Source: Skermanella aerolata KACC 11604 (GTDB lineage Bacteria > Pseudomonadota > Alphaproteobacteria > Azospirillales > Azospirillaceae). Taken from it: DNA of 64,000 bases. Shown in pieces: positions 19,622-28,975 of this stretch; position 1 is the first letter of the stretch, and each line of letters opens with the position of its first letter. A program made the translations under genes and the position numbers. The notes below the pieces were generated by a model that saw only the letters and a program-made list of their open reading frames with translations, was not told the DNA's origin and did no database searches. The DNA lies in contig NZ_AVFK01000021.1 in the NCBI RefSeq assembly GCF_000936425.1, positions 62,001 through 126,000 of the forward strand, in the 5' to 3' direction.

Positions 19622-21259
19622 ATGCATCGCTCGGCTACAATCAGGGGCATGGTGACCTTCGGAATGATCGCTTGGGAGCGTCTTAGGTTGATTGAAACCG
19701 AAGGCAGTGCCGTTCTCCATTGTCCCCGCATGCGCTGCTGGGCTACCGCCGCACCGGAACGACCGGTGAAATTGCTCTGGGATCCTCCCGCTGGCTTCGA
19801 AGACCAGGAAACCGCGGCGATCGAACTTGATCCCGACGAAGCGCTGCTGCGATTTGCGGAATTCTTGCCGGACGGCACCCTGGCGAGCATCACGGCTGCG
19901 GGCCACAGGCTCGAGCAACTTGACGAGCGGATCGTCAATTGGTTTGCCGGCTGCCGGTTAGGGCATGGTCCGTCGCGGGTTCTTGCTGACCTGCGTGCTC
20001 AGGCGGCGCAGTCTTATCCCCTTTTGCCTTTCATCATATGGGAACTTGCAAGGGCCGGTGACGATTCCATCGACAAAGCGATAGCCGAACGAGCGCCACT
20101 GGCTGTGACGCTCCAGCGCATTTTCGGCGCAGCCTGGTTTGTACGGTTGCTTCACCAGCTTCGTCCCGACTTTCTGCCGGAAGGCGCCGGGATCGATCTC
20201 ACCGAACTGCTCCGGACGGTGTGCCTGCTGGAGCCATCCCAAGTGCCCCAATCGCCGCAATGCTGGGAGAGCTTTCGGGCGATGCAGTTCATGATCGCCC
20301 AAATTGTCCCATCGCATGCGCCCGAACGGGTCAGGGTCATGGCAGCCAAGGACATGTTCCGGAAAGCTGCAGGCAATTGGGAGGCTCACCCGTCCGATCA
20401 ACTTCTTCAGGCCTATCCCGGACATGTGGCGCAGGATCTCGCCCGGAACCTGGTCCGTCCCGCCTTGGTCAAGCTGACGCCCTTGAATAGGAGCAGGGAC
20501 GTTCCGACCCATTACAATCGGGCTTCCCGGCTGCTGTTCCAAGGGCGCGGACCGAAACACATCCTCCGTATCTGCGAATTGTGGCACAAGCGCCAGATCG
20601 GGATTCATTTCCGCTTGAGCGAGAACTTCCCGCCCACCGAAGCGGGTGAGCTGAGGTGGGAACCGTTGACCGCCCCATTTCAGGCAACCAACGGTCACCT
20701 GATCGTGCCGCTGACCGACAAGCCCATGCTGATGCAAGAGGCCTTCAGTCTCAGCCATTGCGTAGGGACCTATGGATACGCCTGCGCGTTCGACGGCCGC
20801 CATGTCCTTTCGGTAAGAACGGAAGGCGGGATACCGATCGCGACGCTTGCCGTAAAACAGCATCTCGCGACTCCCGCTGGAATCCAACACGCCATCAGCG
20901 AGTTCGTAGGCAAGTCCAACGGAACGCCGCCGGCGGAAGCGCGTCTTGCCGTGAACGAATGGATAGATGCTATCGTTGACGGCCGCTTGCCGATAGACCT
21001 GGAAAGCCTGAAACGCGCCCAAGCGGAGCGGCAACCTCTTCGGCTCAATCTGGGGGAAGAAGAGATGGCAGGAGATCCGGAGCCGTCCTGCTACGACCAC
21101 GACAAGCCGGGAGCATTGGATATGGCTTTAGCACTCTATGGACCGTTGTTGCCGACCAGAGTACGGCGAGGCGGTCTGCCGGAGCTTGTCCGAGTCTGCT
21201 CACTTGGATGGATAGGCTATTTTCAACGCCATGATCGAACAGATATGCCGACACGTTAA
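19622..21259 (+). CDS. PcfJ-like domain protein
   Basis: The 545-residue protein has an unassigned N-terminal half. Its C-terminal part carries the PcfJ hallmark: SLSHCVGTYGYAC, then FDGRHVLSVRTEGGIPIATLAV, a small alpha/beta domain first noted on conjugative plasmids but also found on chromosomes of soil bacteria. No transmembrane segments are seen. I chose the ATG at 19622 because AGGAG lies 6-10 bp upstream; an in-frame GTG at 19589 is weaker. It stands alone between divergent and convergent neighbours, with no conjugation or plasmid genes nearby. The function is unknown. Confidence 0.7.
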   Translation: MHRSATIRGMVTFGMIAWERLRLIETEGSAVLHCPRMRCWATAAPERPVKLLWDPPAGFEDQETAAIELDPDEALLRFAEFLPDGTLASITAAGHRLEQLDERIVNWFAGCRLGHGPSRVLADLRAQAAQSYPLLPFIIWELARAGDDSIDKAIAERAPLAVTLQRIFGAAWFVRLLHQLRPDFLPEGAGIDLTELLRTVCLLEPSQVPQSPQCWESFRAMQFMIAQIVPSHAPERVRVMAAKDMFRKAAGNWEAHPSDQLLQAYPGHVAQDLARNLVRPALVKLTPLNRSRDVPTHYNRASRLLFQGRGPKHILRICELWHKRQIGIHFRLSENFPPTEAGELRWEPLTAPFQATNGHLIVPLTDKPMLMQEAFSLSHCVGTYGYACAFDGRHVLSVRTEGGIPIATLAVKQHLATPAGIQHAISEFVGKSNGTPPAEARLAVNEWIDAIVDGRLPIDLESLKRAQAERQPLRLNLGEEEMAGDPEPSCYDHDKPGALDMALALYGPLLPTRVRRGGLPELVRVCSLGWIGYFQRHDRTDMPTR

Positions 21260-21460
21260 AATGCTTGGGTGATTTGGCATCCACCAGGATTATTGATACT
21301 GCCAGCAGAAAGACTTCAAAGTTCAACCGGTGGAGGTCTAGAAAGCTTCAGGTTCAGAGAATGACGATGCCGTCCAGATGGTGATCGAGCGTCCGGAACT
21401 CCCCGTAGATCTTAAACGTGCGGCTCGCCGCGGCACTGGCTGTACTCCAGGCGACGAAAC

Positions 21461-21499
21461 AAAAAAGCCAGCCGACCCATTGGATCAGCTGGCTTTTTT
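21461..21499. terminator. Intrinsic (bidirectional) terminator next to tRNA-Met
   Basis: AAAAAAGCCAGC (21461-21472) and GCTGGCTTTTTT (21488-21499) form a hairpin with an A-tract before and a T-tract after. On the minus strand it lies just past the tRNA 3' end, so it terminates that transcript. Confidence 0.85.
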
Positions 21500-21501
21500 A
21501 C

Positions 21502-21578
21502 TGGTAGCGGAGGAGGGATTTGAACCCCCGACACAAGGATTATGATTCCTCTGCTCTGACCAACTGAGCTACTCCGCC
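21502..21578 (-). tRNA. tRNA-Met (CAT)
   Basis: The minus strand folds into a standard 77-nt tRNA. It begins GGCGGAGTAGCTCAGTTGG, has anticodon CAT in the loop of the stem GAGGA/TCCTT, a T-arm with GGTTCAAATCC, and an encoded CCA end. All seven acceptor pairs form, counting the G-T pair at 1-72. It resembles alphaproteobacterial elongator tRNA-Met rather than the initiator, which would lack a 1-72 pair. Confidence 0.96.
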
Positions 21579-21845
21579 GCAGGCCCGGTTTGTCGCCGGG
21601 AGGCCGGTGATATAGTTCGGCGGGACGGGGCCTGTCAAGCGCTTCTCGACGATTTACGGAGGTCTGTTTTCGAAGCCGAACGGATGGCGGTAAAAAGGAA
21701 TAATTTCTTAACGATGAGCGCCTAAGCTGCCTTGCCGCAGGGCCGGGTCTTTGACAATCGAATCATCAAAAACAGGCACTTGATGCCGGTCGTCACGACA
21801 AATGATGACATTTGCGTACGGCTGGGGGGATGTCATCACCCCTCC

Positions 21846-23024
21846 TCAGGCCGCCGCCAGCCGGCTTTCCGCCGAAGCGATCCAGCCGCCGCCCAGGACC
21901 CGGTCGCCCTGGTAGAAGACGCAGGCCTGACCGGGGGCCACGCCGAACTGGGGTTCGTCCAGGATCACCTCGGCGCCGCCGTCCGCCGCCGGGAACGCCG
22001 TGGCCGCCGCGGCAGGCTGGGCGGAGCGGAGCTTGACGTGGACCTTGGTGCCGGCAGGGTCGGGGGCGTCGCCGGTCCCCAGCCAGTTGACCTCGCGCAC
22101 CACCACGCGGTCGCGGGCGAGGGAAGACCTGGGGCCGACCACGACGCGGTGGCGGGCGGGGTCCAGGCGGACGACGTAGAGGGGGTCTCCCTGGTCGCCT
22201 TTCTGGCCGCCGATGCCCAGGCCCTTCCGCTGGCCGATCGTGTAATGGATGATGCCATCGTGACGGCCCATGACGCGGCCGTCCACATGGACGATGTCGC
22301 CCGGCTCGATGGCGCCGGGGCGGAGCTTCTCCACCACCTCGGCATATTTCCCGGTCGGGACGAAGCAGATGTCCTGGCTGTCCGGCTTGTCGGCCACGAC
22401 CAGGCCGAAACGCTCGGCATGGACGCGGACTTCGGGCTTGTGCATGCCGCCCAGCGGAAAACGCAGGTAGTCCAGCTGCTCGCGCGTCGTGGCGAACAGG
22501 AAATAGCTCTGGTCGCGGGCGGGGTCGATGGCGCGGTGCAGCTCGGCGCCGTCCTGTCCCATCGCCCGCTGCACGTAATGGCCGGTCGCCAGCGCCTCGG
22601 CGCCCAGGTCGCGTGCGGTGTCCAGCAGGTCGCGGAACTTGACCCGCTGGTTGCAGCGGACGCAGGGGATCGGGGTCTCGCCCCGCAGGTAGCTGTCGGC
22701 GAAGTCGTCCATCACGCTCTGCGAGAACCGGTTCTCGTAGTCCAGCACGTAATGGGGAATGCCGATCCGGTCGGCCACCTGCCGGGCGTCGTAGATGTCC
22801 TGGCCGGCGCAGCAGGCGCCCTTCCTGCCGATCGCCATGCCATGGTCGTAAAGCTGGAGGGTGATCCCGACGACGTCGTACCCTTCCTCCTTGAGCAGCG
22901 CCGCCGTGACGGACGAGTCCACGCCGCCGGACATGGCGACGACGACGCGCGTGTCGGCGGGCCGCTTGGCGATGCCAAGCGAGTTGAGAGCGGTAGCGGA
23001 CGCGGGGTGCGGGATCGGGTTCAT
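21846..23024 (-). CDS. mnmA: tRNA-specific 2-thiouridylase MnmA (TrmU)
   Basis: MnmA inserts sulfur at position 2 of the wobble uridine of tRNA-Lys, -Glu and -Gln in the cytoplasm. The N-terminal PP-loop ATP pyrophosphatase motif [13 protein letters not shown] and the catalytic cysteines in [11 protein letters not shown] and [15 protein letters not shown] are present, as is the conserved ATGHYVQ. Length (392 residues) is normal. The ATG at 23024 ([11 protein letters not shown]) is preferred to a TTG three codons upstream. The gene is single, next to tRNA-Met but not functionally tied to it. Confidence 0.96.
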   Translation of the reverse strand: MNPIPHPASATALNSLGIAKRPADTRVVVAMSGGVDSSVTAALLKEEGYDVVGITLQLYDHGMAIGRKGACCAGQDIYDARQVADRIGIPHYVLDYENRFSQSVMDDFADSYLRGETPIPCVRCNQRVKFRDLLDTARDLGAEALATGHYVQRAMGQDGAELHRAIDPARDQSYFLFATTREQLDYLRFPLGGMHKPEVRVHAERFGLVVADKPDSQDICFVPTGKYAEVVEKLRPGAIEPGDIVHVDGRVMGRHDGIIHYTIGQRKGLGIGGQKGDQGDPLYVVRLDPARHRVVVGPRSSLARDRVVVREVNWLGTGDAPDPAGTKVHVKLRSAQPAAAATAFPAADGGAEVILDEPQFGVAPGQACVFYQGDRVLGGGWIASAESRLAAA

Positions 23025-23399
23025 GGGGCGCAATATAAGCGATGGCCGGTCCGGCGCAACTGCTCCACCGCAAGGCTGTCATGCCTCTCGCGAGCCCGCT
23101 ATCACGTGGACTATGGTGCTACGCTCATATGTAGAAGCGATAGAAGTACACGGACTCGAAGGGATATGAATGTGCGACCTGGATAGTGAGGAAATTCCTC
23201 AATAGATCGCCAGAGTAATCCTACGGGCACCTTCCTATTCCCCATGGAAAGCATTCATCAAAAATGATTGCATCATGGATGAATTTTGCCGCTCCAATTG
23301 TTCATTGTCGGAACATGTTGTTGGGTGGCGACGAATTCAGAGGGGATTCCTGAAAATTTTCTATAAATTCTCCTCCACTACTGACGGATCTTGCGCTTC
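23025..23399. other. Intergenic region between divergent mnmA and HAD-UbiA genes
   Basis: This 375-bp stretch carries no supportable gene. It is visibly less GC-rich than its surroundings (for example 23250-23375) and must hold the promoters of both divergent genes. I see no convincing operator palindrome. Confidence 0.5.
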
Positions 23400-24959
23400 A
23401 TGGCCAGTATGGATGCAGTAAACCGCTCGGCACGACAGCATCCCGACAGCGCTCGTCCGGCGGCCGATCCCATGACGGCTGATGCTTTCACGGTCGATCC
23501 CAAGACGGCCGATCTCAAGACAGCCGATCCGAAGGTCTCGGGCGGGCGGGTGCCGCTGTGCGTCGATATGGACGGCACGCTGCTCAACACCGACAGCCTG
23601 ATCGAATGTTTCTTCGCCGTCATCAAGGACTGGCGGGTGATGTTCGCCCTGTTCGGGTGGCTGTTGAAGGGCAAGGCGCACCTCAAGCAGCAACTGGCGC
23701 TGCATGCCCGGCTCGATCCGGCGCTTTTGCCCTACAACAGCGGCCTGATCACCTGGCTCCACGAACAGAAGAGGCTTGGCCGGCGGCTCATCCTGGCGAC
23801 CGCCGCCGACCATGTGATCGCCGATGCGGTGGCGAAGCATATCGGCCTGTTCGACGAGGTGATCGCCTCGGATGGATTGAACAACCTGCGCGGCTCGGCC
23901 AAGGCGGAAGCGATCTCCCGTCACCTCGACGGTCAGCCCTACGCCTATGCCGGCAACGATTTCTCCGACCTGGAGATCTGGCGGCATGCCGACTCCGCGG
24001 TGCTGGTCAATGCGCCGAAGAGCGTCTGCAAGGCGGCGGCGGAAGTTACCCGGATCGAGACGAGGGTAGACGACCGCATTCCCTGGACCCATGCCCTGGT
24101 CAAGGCGCTGCGGCCCCATCAATGGGTCAAGAACGTCCTGGTCTTCGTGCCGATCGTGACCGCCAGCGCGCTGTTCGACTTCGCGGCCTGGGGCGATGCG
24201 CTGCTGATGTTCTTCGCCTTCTGCTGCACGGCGTCGGCCATCTATGTCGTCAACGACCTGACCGATCTGGCCGCCGACCGCCAGCACCAGCGGAAGCGCC
24301 ACCGGCCTTTCGCCAGCGGCGCGCTGCCGCTCTATCACGGTCCCATCGTCGTGCCGGGGCTGCTGCTGGCGGGGGGAATCCTGGCGGCCTTTGCGGGAGC
24401 CTTCCATGTCGTGGTGCTCTACGCCGTCTGTTCGGTGCTCTACTCCTTCAAGCTGAAAAGCCTGCCGCTGGTCGACGTCTTCATGCTGGCGTCGCTCTAC
24501 ACGATCCGTCTGTTCGGCGGCGGCGAAGCGGCAGGGTATCCGGTGTCTCTCTGGCTGCTGGGGTTCTCGAGCTTCCTGTTCCTCAGCCTCGCCATCGTCA
24601 AGCGGGTCGCCGAACTGATGGCGCTTCCGACCGACAGGAAGGGCAAGCCGGCGGGCCGGGGCTACAAGGCCGGCGACATAGAAATTCTGAAACTGATGGG
24701 CGTCGCCTCCAGCTTCACCTCCTGCCTCGTCCTGGCTCTCTATGTGCAGTCCGATCTGGCGCTCGGCCTCAACAAGCTTGATCAGACCTATTGGGGCATT
24801 GTGCCGCTGATGCTGTTCTGGCAGTGCCGTATCTGGCTGGCAACCGCGCGGGGTAAGATGCATGACGATCCCATCGTCTATGCCGCAAAGGACCCGACTT
24901 CCTGGGTGATCGGCGGCGCCGTCTTCGCCATCGCCGCCATCGCCCATCTCCCGATCTAG
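23400..24959 (+). CDS. HAD phosphatase - UbiA prenyltransferase fusion (decaprenyl-phosphate phosphoribosyltransferase-like)
   Basis: The 519-residue protein has two parts. Residues about 45-230 form a HAD-type phosphatase (VPLCVDMDGTLLNTDSL; DxD near 54-56; YAYAGNDFSDLEIW later). Residues about 240-515 form a polytopic UbiA-family prenyltransferase with the Asp-rich motif VVNDLTDLAADRQHQRKR near 283. It resembles the polyprenyl-phosphate phosphoribosyltransferase of arabinan biosynthesis (Rv3806c/UbiA). The HAD part could supply the 5-phosphate removal that needs a separate phosphatase in actinobacteria; this is inference. It heads a cluster with a membrane protein and DprE1- and DprE2-like genes. 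The start may be the ATG at 23400 or 23409; no strong RBS helps decide. Confidence 0.87.
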   Translation: MASMDAVNRSARQHPDSARPAADPMTADAFTVDPKTADLKTADPKVSGGRVPLCVDMDGTLLNTDSLIECFFAVIKDWRVMFALFGWLLKGKAHLKQQLALHARLDPALLPYNSGLITWLHEQKRLGRRLILATAADHVIADAVAKHIGLFDEVIASDGLNNLRGSAKAEAISRHLDGQPYAYAGNDFSDLEIWRHADSAVLVNAPKSVCKAAAEVTRIETRVDDRIPWTHALVKALRPHQWVKNVLVFVPIVTASALFDFAAWGDALLMFFAFCCTASAIYVVNDLTDLAADRQHQRKRHRPFASGALPLYHGPIVVPGLLLAGGILAAFAGAFHVVVLYAVCSVLYSFKLKSLPLVDVFMLASLYTIRLFGGGEAAGYPVSLWLLGFSSFLFLSLAIVKRVAELMALPTDRKGKPAGRGYKAGDIEILKLMGVASSFTSCLVLALYVQSDLALGLNKLDQTYWGIVPLMLFWQCRIWLATARGKMHDDPIVYAAKDPTSWVIGGAVFAIAAIAHLPI

Positions 24960-24966
24960 AGGAACC

Positions 24967-26010
24967 GTGAGCAACAAACCCACAGCCTCGGCCGAGCCGG
25001 GAGCGCAGGCGCTCCAGGAGCAGCCTCGTTCGCTTATGCGCCGGGCCGAATACGGCGCCGTCATCACCGCCGTCGTCTTCGTCATGGCGATGGCGGGCGC
25101 CGGCATCTGGTTCGGCCTGGAAGAGGTCTGGCACCGCATGCTGACGCTCAGCCCGATGGCGCTGGCGGGCCTGCTGGGCCTGTCGCTGGTCAACTACCTG
25201 ATGCGGGCATGGCGCTGGTACATCTACAGCCAGCACCTCGACATCCAGGTTTCACGGCGGCGGACCGGGCTTTACTACTTCGCCGGCTTCGCCATGACGA
25301 CGACGCCGGGCAAGCTGGGGGAGGCGCTACGCCTGTGGTTCCTGGAGCGCTGCCACGGCTATCGCTACGAGCGGACGGCGCCGCTGCTGCTCGGCGACCG
25401 GATGGGCGACGCCGTCGCCATTGTCCTGCTGTGCCTGGCCGGCATTTCGGCCTTCGGGGCCGTCTATGTCACGGGAACCCTGGTCGCAGCCGGCGTTCTC
25501 CTGGTGGCGCTGCTGATGCTGCTGCGCCCGCATGTGCCTCTGCGGGTGGTCCTGGTGGTCTATGGGCTGGTCGGCCGCTGGCCCCGGCTGTTCGGCGCCG
25601 CGCGCGGCGTCGTCCGCAAGACCTCCCGGCTGCTCGATCCCCGGATCTTCGCGCTGACCACGGTCATGGGCGTCTTCGGCTGGCTGTGCGAGGCTTTCGC
25701 CCTGCACTGGCTGCTGATCGACCTTGGCGCCGACATCACGCTTCAGCAATCGGTCTTCGTGTTCGCCTTCGCCATGCTGGTCGGCGCCGTTTCCATGCTT
25801 CCGGGCGGCCTCGGCGGGACGGAGGCGACCATGTTCGCCCTGCTGACGCTGCTCCACGTACCGGCCGATACGGCGCTGGCCGCGACCCTGATCATCCGGC
25901 TGACCACGCTGTGGTTCGCCGTCGGTCTCGGGTTCGTAGCGCTGCCCGCCGCCTTCCGGCTCGCCCGCCAGCCGGCGGTGGAGCGCATGGCGGCCGAAGC
26001 AATCAGGTGA
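24967..26010 (+). CDS. LPG-synthase-TM (UPF0104/AglD-like) integral membrane protein, possible flippase
   Basis: This 347-residue protein has about eight membrane helices and the family landmarks NYLMRAWRWYIYSQHL, TTTPGKLGEALRLWFL and SMLPGGLGGTEATMFALL. The start is GTG at 24967, with AGGA just upstream and 7 bp after the UbiA stop. Related proteins form the flippase part of MprF or act next to polyprenyl-linked glycan genes. Here it lies between the phosphoribosyltransferase-like and DprE1-like genes. A role in moving the polyprenyl-phosphate sugar across the inner membrane is therefore plausible but unproven. Confidence 0.82.
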   Translation: MSNKPTASAEPGAQALQEQPRSLMRRAEYGAVITAVVFVMAMAGAGIWFGLEEVWHRMLTLSPMALAGLLGLSLVNYLMRAWRWYIYSQHLDIQVSRRRTGLYYFAGFAMTTTPGKLGEALRLWFLERCHGYRYERTAPLLLGDRMGDAVAIVLLCLAGISAFGAVYVTGTLVAAGVLLVALLMLLRPHVPLRVVLVVYGLVGRWPRLFGAARGVVRKTSRLLDPRIFALTTVMGVFGWLCEAFALHWLLIDLGADITLQQSVFVFAFAMLVGAVSMLPGGLGGTEATMFALLTLLHVPADTALAATLIIRLTTLWFAVGLGFVALPAAFRLARQPAVERMAAEAIR

Positions 26011-26022
26011 GTTTCTGACCTT

Positions 26023-27381
26023 ATGACCTGGAAGACGATGACCCTCACCGGCTGGGGAAGAACCAGCCGGGCCGAGGTGGCGGCCTGCCGGCCGGAGCGC
26101 GCTCCGGCCGCTGTCCGCATGATGGGAACTCGCCACGACAACGGCATCCTGGCCTATGGCAAAGGCCGCAGCTATGGCGACGCGCCGCTGAACGGCGGCG
26201 GCCACACGCTGCTGACCGAGCGGCTGAACCGGATGGTCTCGTTCGACCCGTCGGACGGAACGCTGGTCTGCGAGGCGGGCGTCACCTTCGACGACCTGCT
26301 CGACGCGTTCCTGGCGCGCGGGTTCCTGCCGCCGACCTCGCCGGGGACCGCCTTCGCCACCATCGGCGGCGCCGTCGCCAACGACATCCACGGCAAGAAC
26401 CACGACCGGGCGGGAAGCTTCGGCGACCATGTCCTGTGGCTCGACCTGATTCTGCCATCCGGAGAGTTGGTCCGGGTATCGCCGGAGGAGCGCCCGGAGC
26501 TGTTCGCCGCGACCATCGGCGGCATCGGCCTGACCGGCGTGATCCTGAACGTCTGCTTCCGGCTGCGGAAGGTGGCGTCGGCATCCGTCGTGGTGCGGGA
26601 ACGGCGGATGCCCGATCTCGACGCCTTCATGGCCGGTCTGGCGGAGGCGCGGGAGACGGCCGGCTACAGCGTCGGCTGGATCGACGGCATGGCGCGCGGC
26701 GGCGAATTGGGGCGCGGCATCCTGGAGACCGCCGAGACGGCGGACGCGGGAGCCGGCGCCGTTCCGGCAGGGGCCAAGAAGGCGCGGGCGGTGCCGGTCG
26801 ATCTACCCGGTTTCGTGCTCAATCCCTTGAGCATCAACCTGTTCAATCAAGCCTATTACCGGCGCGTACCGGCGGAAGGGCGGACGCGGACCCTGCCGGT
26901 CCGGCAGTTCTTCTACCCGCTCGACGCGATCCACCACTGGAACCGCATCTACGGCAAGCGCGGCTTCTACCAGTTCCAGAGCGTCATCCCGGATGCCGGG
27001 GCGGCCCAAGGGATGCGCCGCATGCTGGAGGCGATCTCCGACGCGCGGGCCGGCTCGTTCCTGGCGGTGCTGAAGACGCTGGGCGGCGAGGGCAGGGGGC
27101 ATCTGTCGTTCCCGATGCGGGGATATACCCTGGCTCTCGACTTCCCGCGCCGTGACGGCGTTGAGGACTTGCTGGCCCGGCTGGCTGCCATCTCGCTGGA
27201 CCAGGGCGGACGGGTCTATCTGGCCAAGGACGCCGTGCTGGACGCCGCCAGCTTCAATCGCATGTATCCGAAACTAGGGGAATTCCGCGCCGTGCTCGAC
27301 AGCATCGACCCGGAGCGCCGCATGCAATCGGACATGGCGCGCCGGCTGAACATCCGGGGACACGAGGGAGACCGGGCATGA
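26023..27381 (+). CDS. FAD-dependent oxidoreductase, DprE1-like (decaprenylphosphoryl-ribose 2'-oxidase family)
   Basis: The 452-residue protein carries a PCMH-type FAD domain: AYGKGRSYGDAPLNGGG, PPTSPGTAFATIGGAVANDIHGKNHDR cut here into PPTSPGTAFAT and GGAVANDIHGKNH, plus a C-terminal YLAKDAVLDAASFNRMYPKL segment typical of DprE1. DprE1 oxidises the 2'-OH of polyprenylphosphoryl-beta-D-ribose; DprE2 then reduces the keto product to the arabino form. The next gene encodes the DprE2-like partner with ATGA overlap. Both partners being adjacent to a UbiA-type enzyme strongly supports this reading. The closest alternative is a generic L-gulonolactone-oxidase-like enzyme. Confidence 0.88.
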   Translation: MTWKTMTLTGWGRTSRAEVAACRPERAPAAVRMMGTRHDNGILAYGKGRSYGDAPLNGGGHTLLTERLNRMVSFDPSDGTLVCEAGVTFDDLLDAFLARGFLPPTSPGTAFATIGGAVANDIHGKNHDRAGSFGDHVLWLDLILPSGELVRVSPEERPELFAATIGGIGLTGVILNVCFRLRKVASASVVVRERRMPDLDAFMAGLAEARETAGYSVGWIDGMARGGELGRGILETAETADAGAGAVPAGAKKARAVPVDLPGFVLNPLSINLFNQAYYRRVPAEGRTRTLPVRQFFYPLDAIHHWNRIYGKRGFYQFQSVIPDAGAAQGMRRMLEAISDARAGSFLAVLKTLGGEGRGHLSFPMRGYTLALDFPRRDGVEDLLARLAAISLDQGGRVYLAKDAVLDAASFNRMYPKLGEFRAVLDSIDPERRMQSDMARRLNIRGHEGDRA

Positions 27382-28133
27382 GCGCTGCGACATGGCTGGT
27401 CCTGGGGGCGTCGTCCTCGATCGCGCGGGCCTTCGCGCTGGAGGCGGCGGGCGAAGGGGCCAACGTCCTGCTGGCTGGTCGCGACCGCGACGACCTGGAC
27501 CGCAGCGCCGCCGATATCGGCATCCGTCACAACGTCGCCGTGCGCGTGGTGGACTTTGACGCGGAAGCGGTCGATAGCCACGACGCTTTCGTGACGCACT
27601 GCGCCGGGCTGGCGGCTGAGTTCGGCGGCGGGCCGCTCAACGTCTTCCTGGCGTTCGGCCTGATGCCCGATCAGGCAACCATCGACCGCGACCCGGATCA
27701 GGCCCAGCGGACCATCCAGGCCACATATGCCGGGGCGGTTTCCGTGCTGCATAGACTGGCACCCAGGATGGAGGCCCAGGGCAAGGGGCATGTCGTCGTG
27801 CTGGGGTCGGTCGCGGGTGATCGCGGGCGGATCAAGAACTACGTCTACGGGTCGGCCAAGGCGGGACTCCACGCCTATCTGCAAGGCCTGCGGGCACGTC
27901 TGTTCCGCGCCGGGGTGACGGTGACGACGGTCAAGCCGGGCTTCATCGACACGACCATGACCTGGGGAATGCCGGGACTGTTCCTGGTGGCCTCTCCCCG
28001 GGACTGTGCCCGCGCCTGCCTACGCTATGCCGCCAAGGGTGCGGAGGTCCGATACTTCCCCGCGTTCTGGTGGATCATCATGACGATCATCCGCAACATC
28101 CCGGAACCGATCTTCAAGCGCCTGAGCATCTGA
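27378..28133 (+). CDS. Short-chain dehydrogenase/reductase, DprE2-like
   Basis: This 251-residue SDR has a nucleotide-binding motif of the unusual GASSSIARAFA form (typical of DprE2-like enzymes) and the catalytic YGSAK motif (YxxxK). It would reduce the 2'-keto intermediate made by the DprE1-like protein, using NAD(P)H. Its ATG overlaps the DprE1-like stop (ATGA). The last 20 bp overlap the 3' end of the convergent FkbM gene. C-terminal hydrophobic residues (IIMTIIRNIPEPIFKRL) suggest membrane association, as expected for a lipid-linked substrate. Confidence 0.88.
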   Translation: MSAATWLVLGASSSIARAFALEAAGEGANVLLAGRDRDDLDRSAADIGIRHNVAVRVVDFDAEAVDSHDAFVTHCAGLAAEFGGGPLNVFLAFGLMPDQATIDRDPDQAQRTIQATYAGAVSVLHRLAPRMEAQGKGHVVVLGSVAGDRGRIKNYVYGSAKAGLHAYLQGLRARLFRAGVTVTTVKPGFIDTTMTWGMPGLFLVASPRDCARACLRYAAKGAEVRYFPAFWWIIMTIIRNIPEPIFKRLSI

Positions 28134-28971
28134 CGGACGCCGGAAGGCGGAACCCGCGACGCTCCAGATCGGATGCGTCGCGGGTTGCCAGCACGTTGAG
28201 GCACACGGCCGCGTCGGGGACGCCGTCGGTCAGGATGTCGTCCTGCCCGACCACGAAGCAGGTGAAACCGGCGGCCTCCAGGCGGCACAGTATCTCGCGG
28301 GAACCGTAGCCATAGCGGGCAAAATTCTCGTCGAACAGCTCGATATAGACGTTCCGTGCCACCGATAGCGTCTTGGCGGCCCCCTCCAGCACGAATCTCT
28401 CAAAACCTTCGACATCGATCTTCAGCAGGTCGATGGTACCGAGACCGCCCGCCAGATCGTCCAGCGTCGTCATCTCGACCGTGACTCCGTCGCCGTCGGT
28501 TCCTGCGGAGACGAAGTTCATGTCGTCGGCCCGCCGCTGGGAGATCCGGATCGTGCCGGGCGCCGACCCCACGGCGTGGTTGTGGACCTGCACATGGCCG
28601 AAGCCGTTCAGCAGCATGTTCTCCCGCAGGAAGCCCGCAATGGTCGGGTTCGCCTCTACCGCGACGACGCGGCCCGAAGGGCCGACCTTCATGGCTGCCG
28701 CGGCGGCCAGCGTTCCGACATTCGCCCCGACATCGACATAGGTTCCGCCCGGATCGAGCATCCGCGTCACCACCCGTTCGTCTTCGACGCGGGCGTCCGG
28801 GTCGATCCAATAGGCGCAGGAGACTGAGGACGGAAAGAACCGCAGGCTGTAGCCGTCCTTCCGGATCGTGAAGCGGCGGCACAGCCCGGTCTGCCAGAGC
28901 AGGCGCCCGGCCAGATTGCGGACCGGCCGGTCGCCCTTCAGCAGTTCGACAAAGCGGCCGATGCCCGGCAT
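28114..28971 (-). CDS. FkbM family SAM-dependent methyltransferase
   Basis: This 285-residue protein has the FkbM core: the SAM-binding loop GTYVDVGANVGTLAAAAA, acidic VVAVEANPTIAGFLREN, and IDLLKIDVEGFERFVLEGA. Such enzymes O-methylate sugars or small molecules, often in surface polysaccharides. The start at 28971 lies 5 bp after the TamB stop, so the two are probably co-transcribed. An upstream in-frame ATG inside tamB is unlikely. Its 3' end overlaps the convergent DprE2-like gene by 20 bp. The substrate is unknown; location by glycolipid-type genes hints at an envelope glycan. Confidence 0.88.
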   Translation of the reverse strand: MPGIGRFVELLKGDRPVRNLAGRLLWQTGLCRRFTIRKDGYSLRFFPSSVSCAYWIDPDARVEDERVVTRMLDPGGTYVDVGANVGTLAAAAAMKVGPSGRVVAVEANPTIAGFLRENMLLNGFGHVQVHNHAVGSAPGTIRISQRRADDMNFVSAGTDGDGVTVEMTTLDDLAGGLGTIDLLKIDVEGFERFVLEGAAKTLSVARNVYIELFDENFARYGYGSREILCRLEAAGFTCFVVGQDDILTDGVPDAAVCLNVLATRDASDLERRGFRLPASVRCSGA

Positions 28972-28975
28972 GGCC

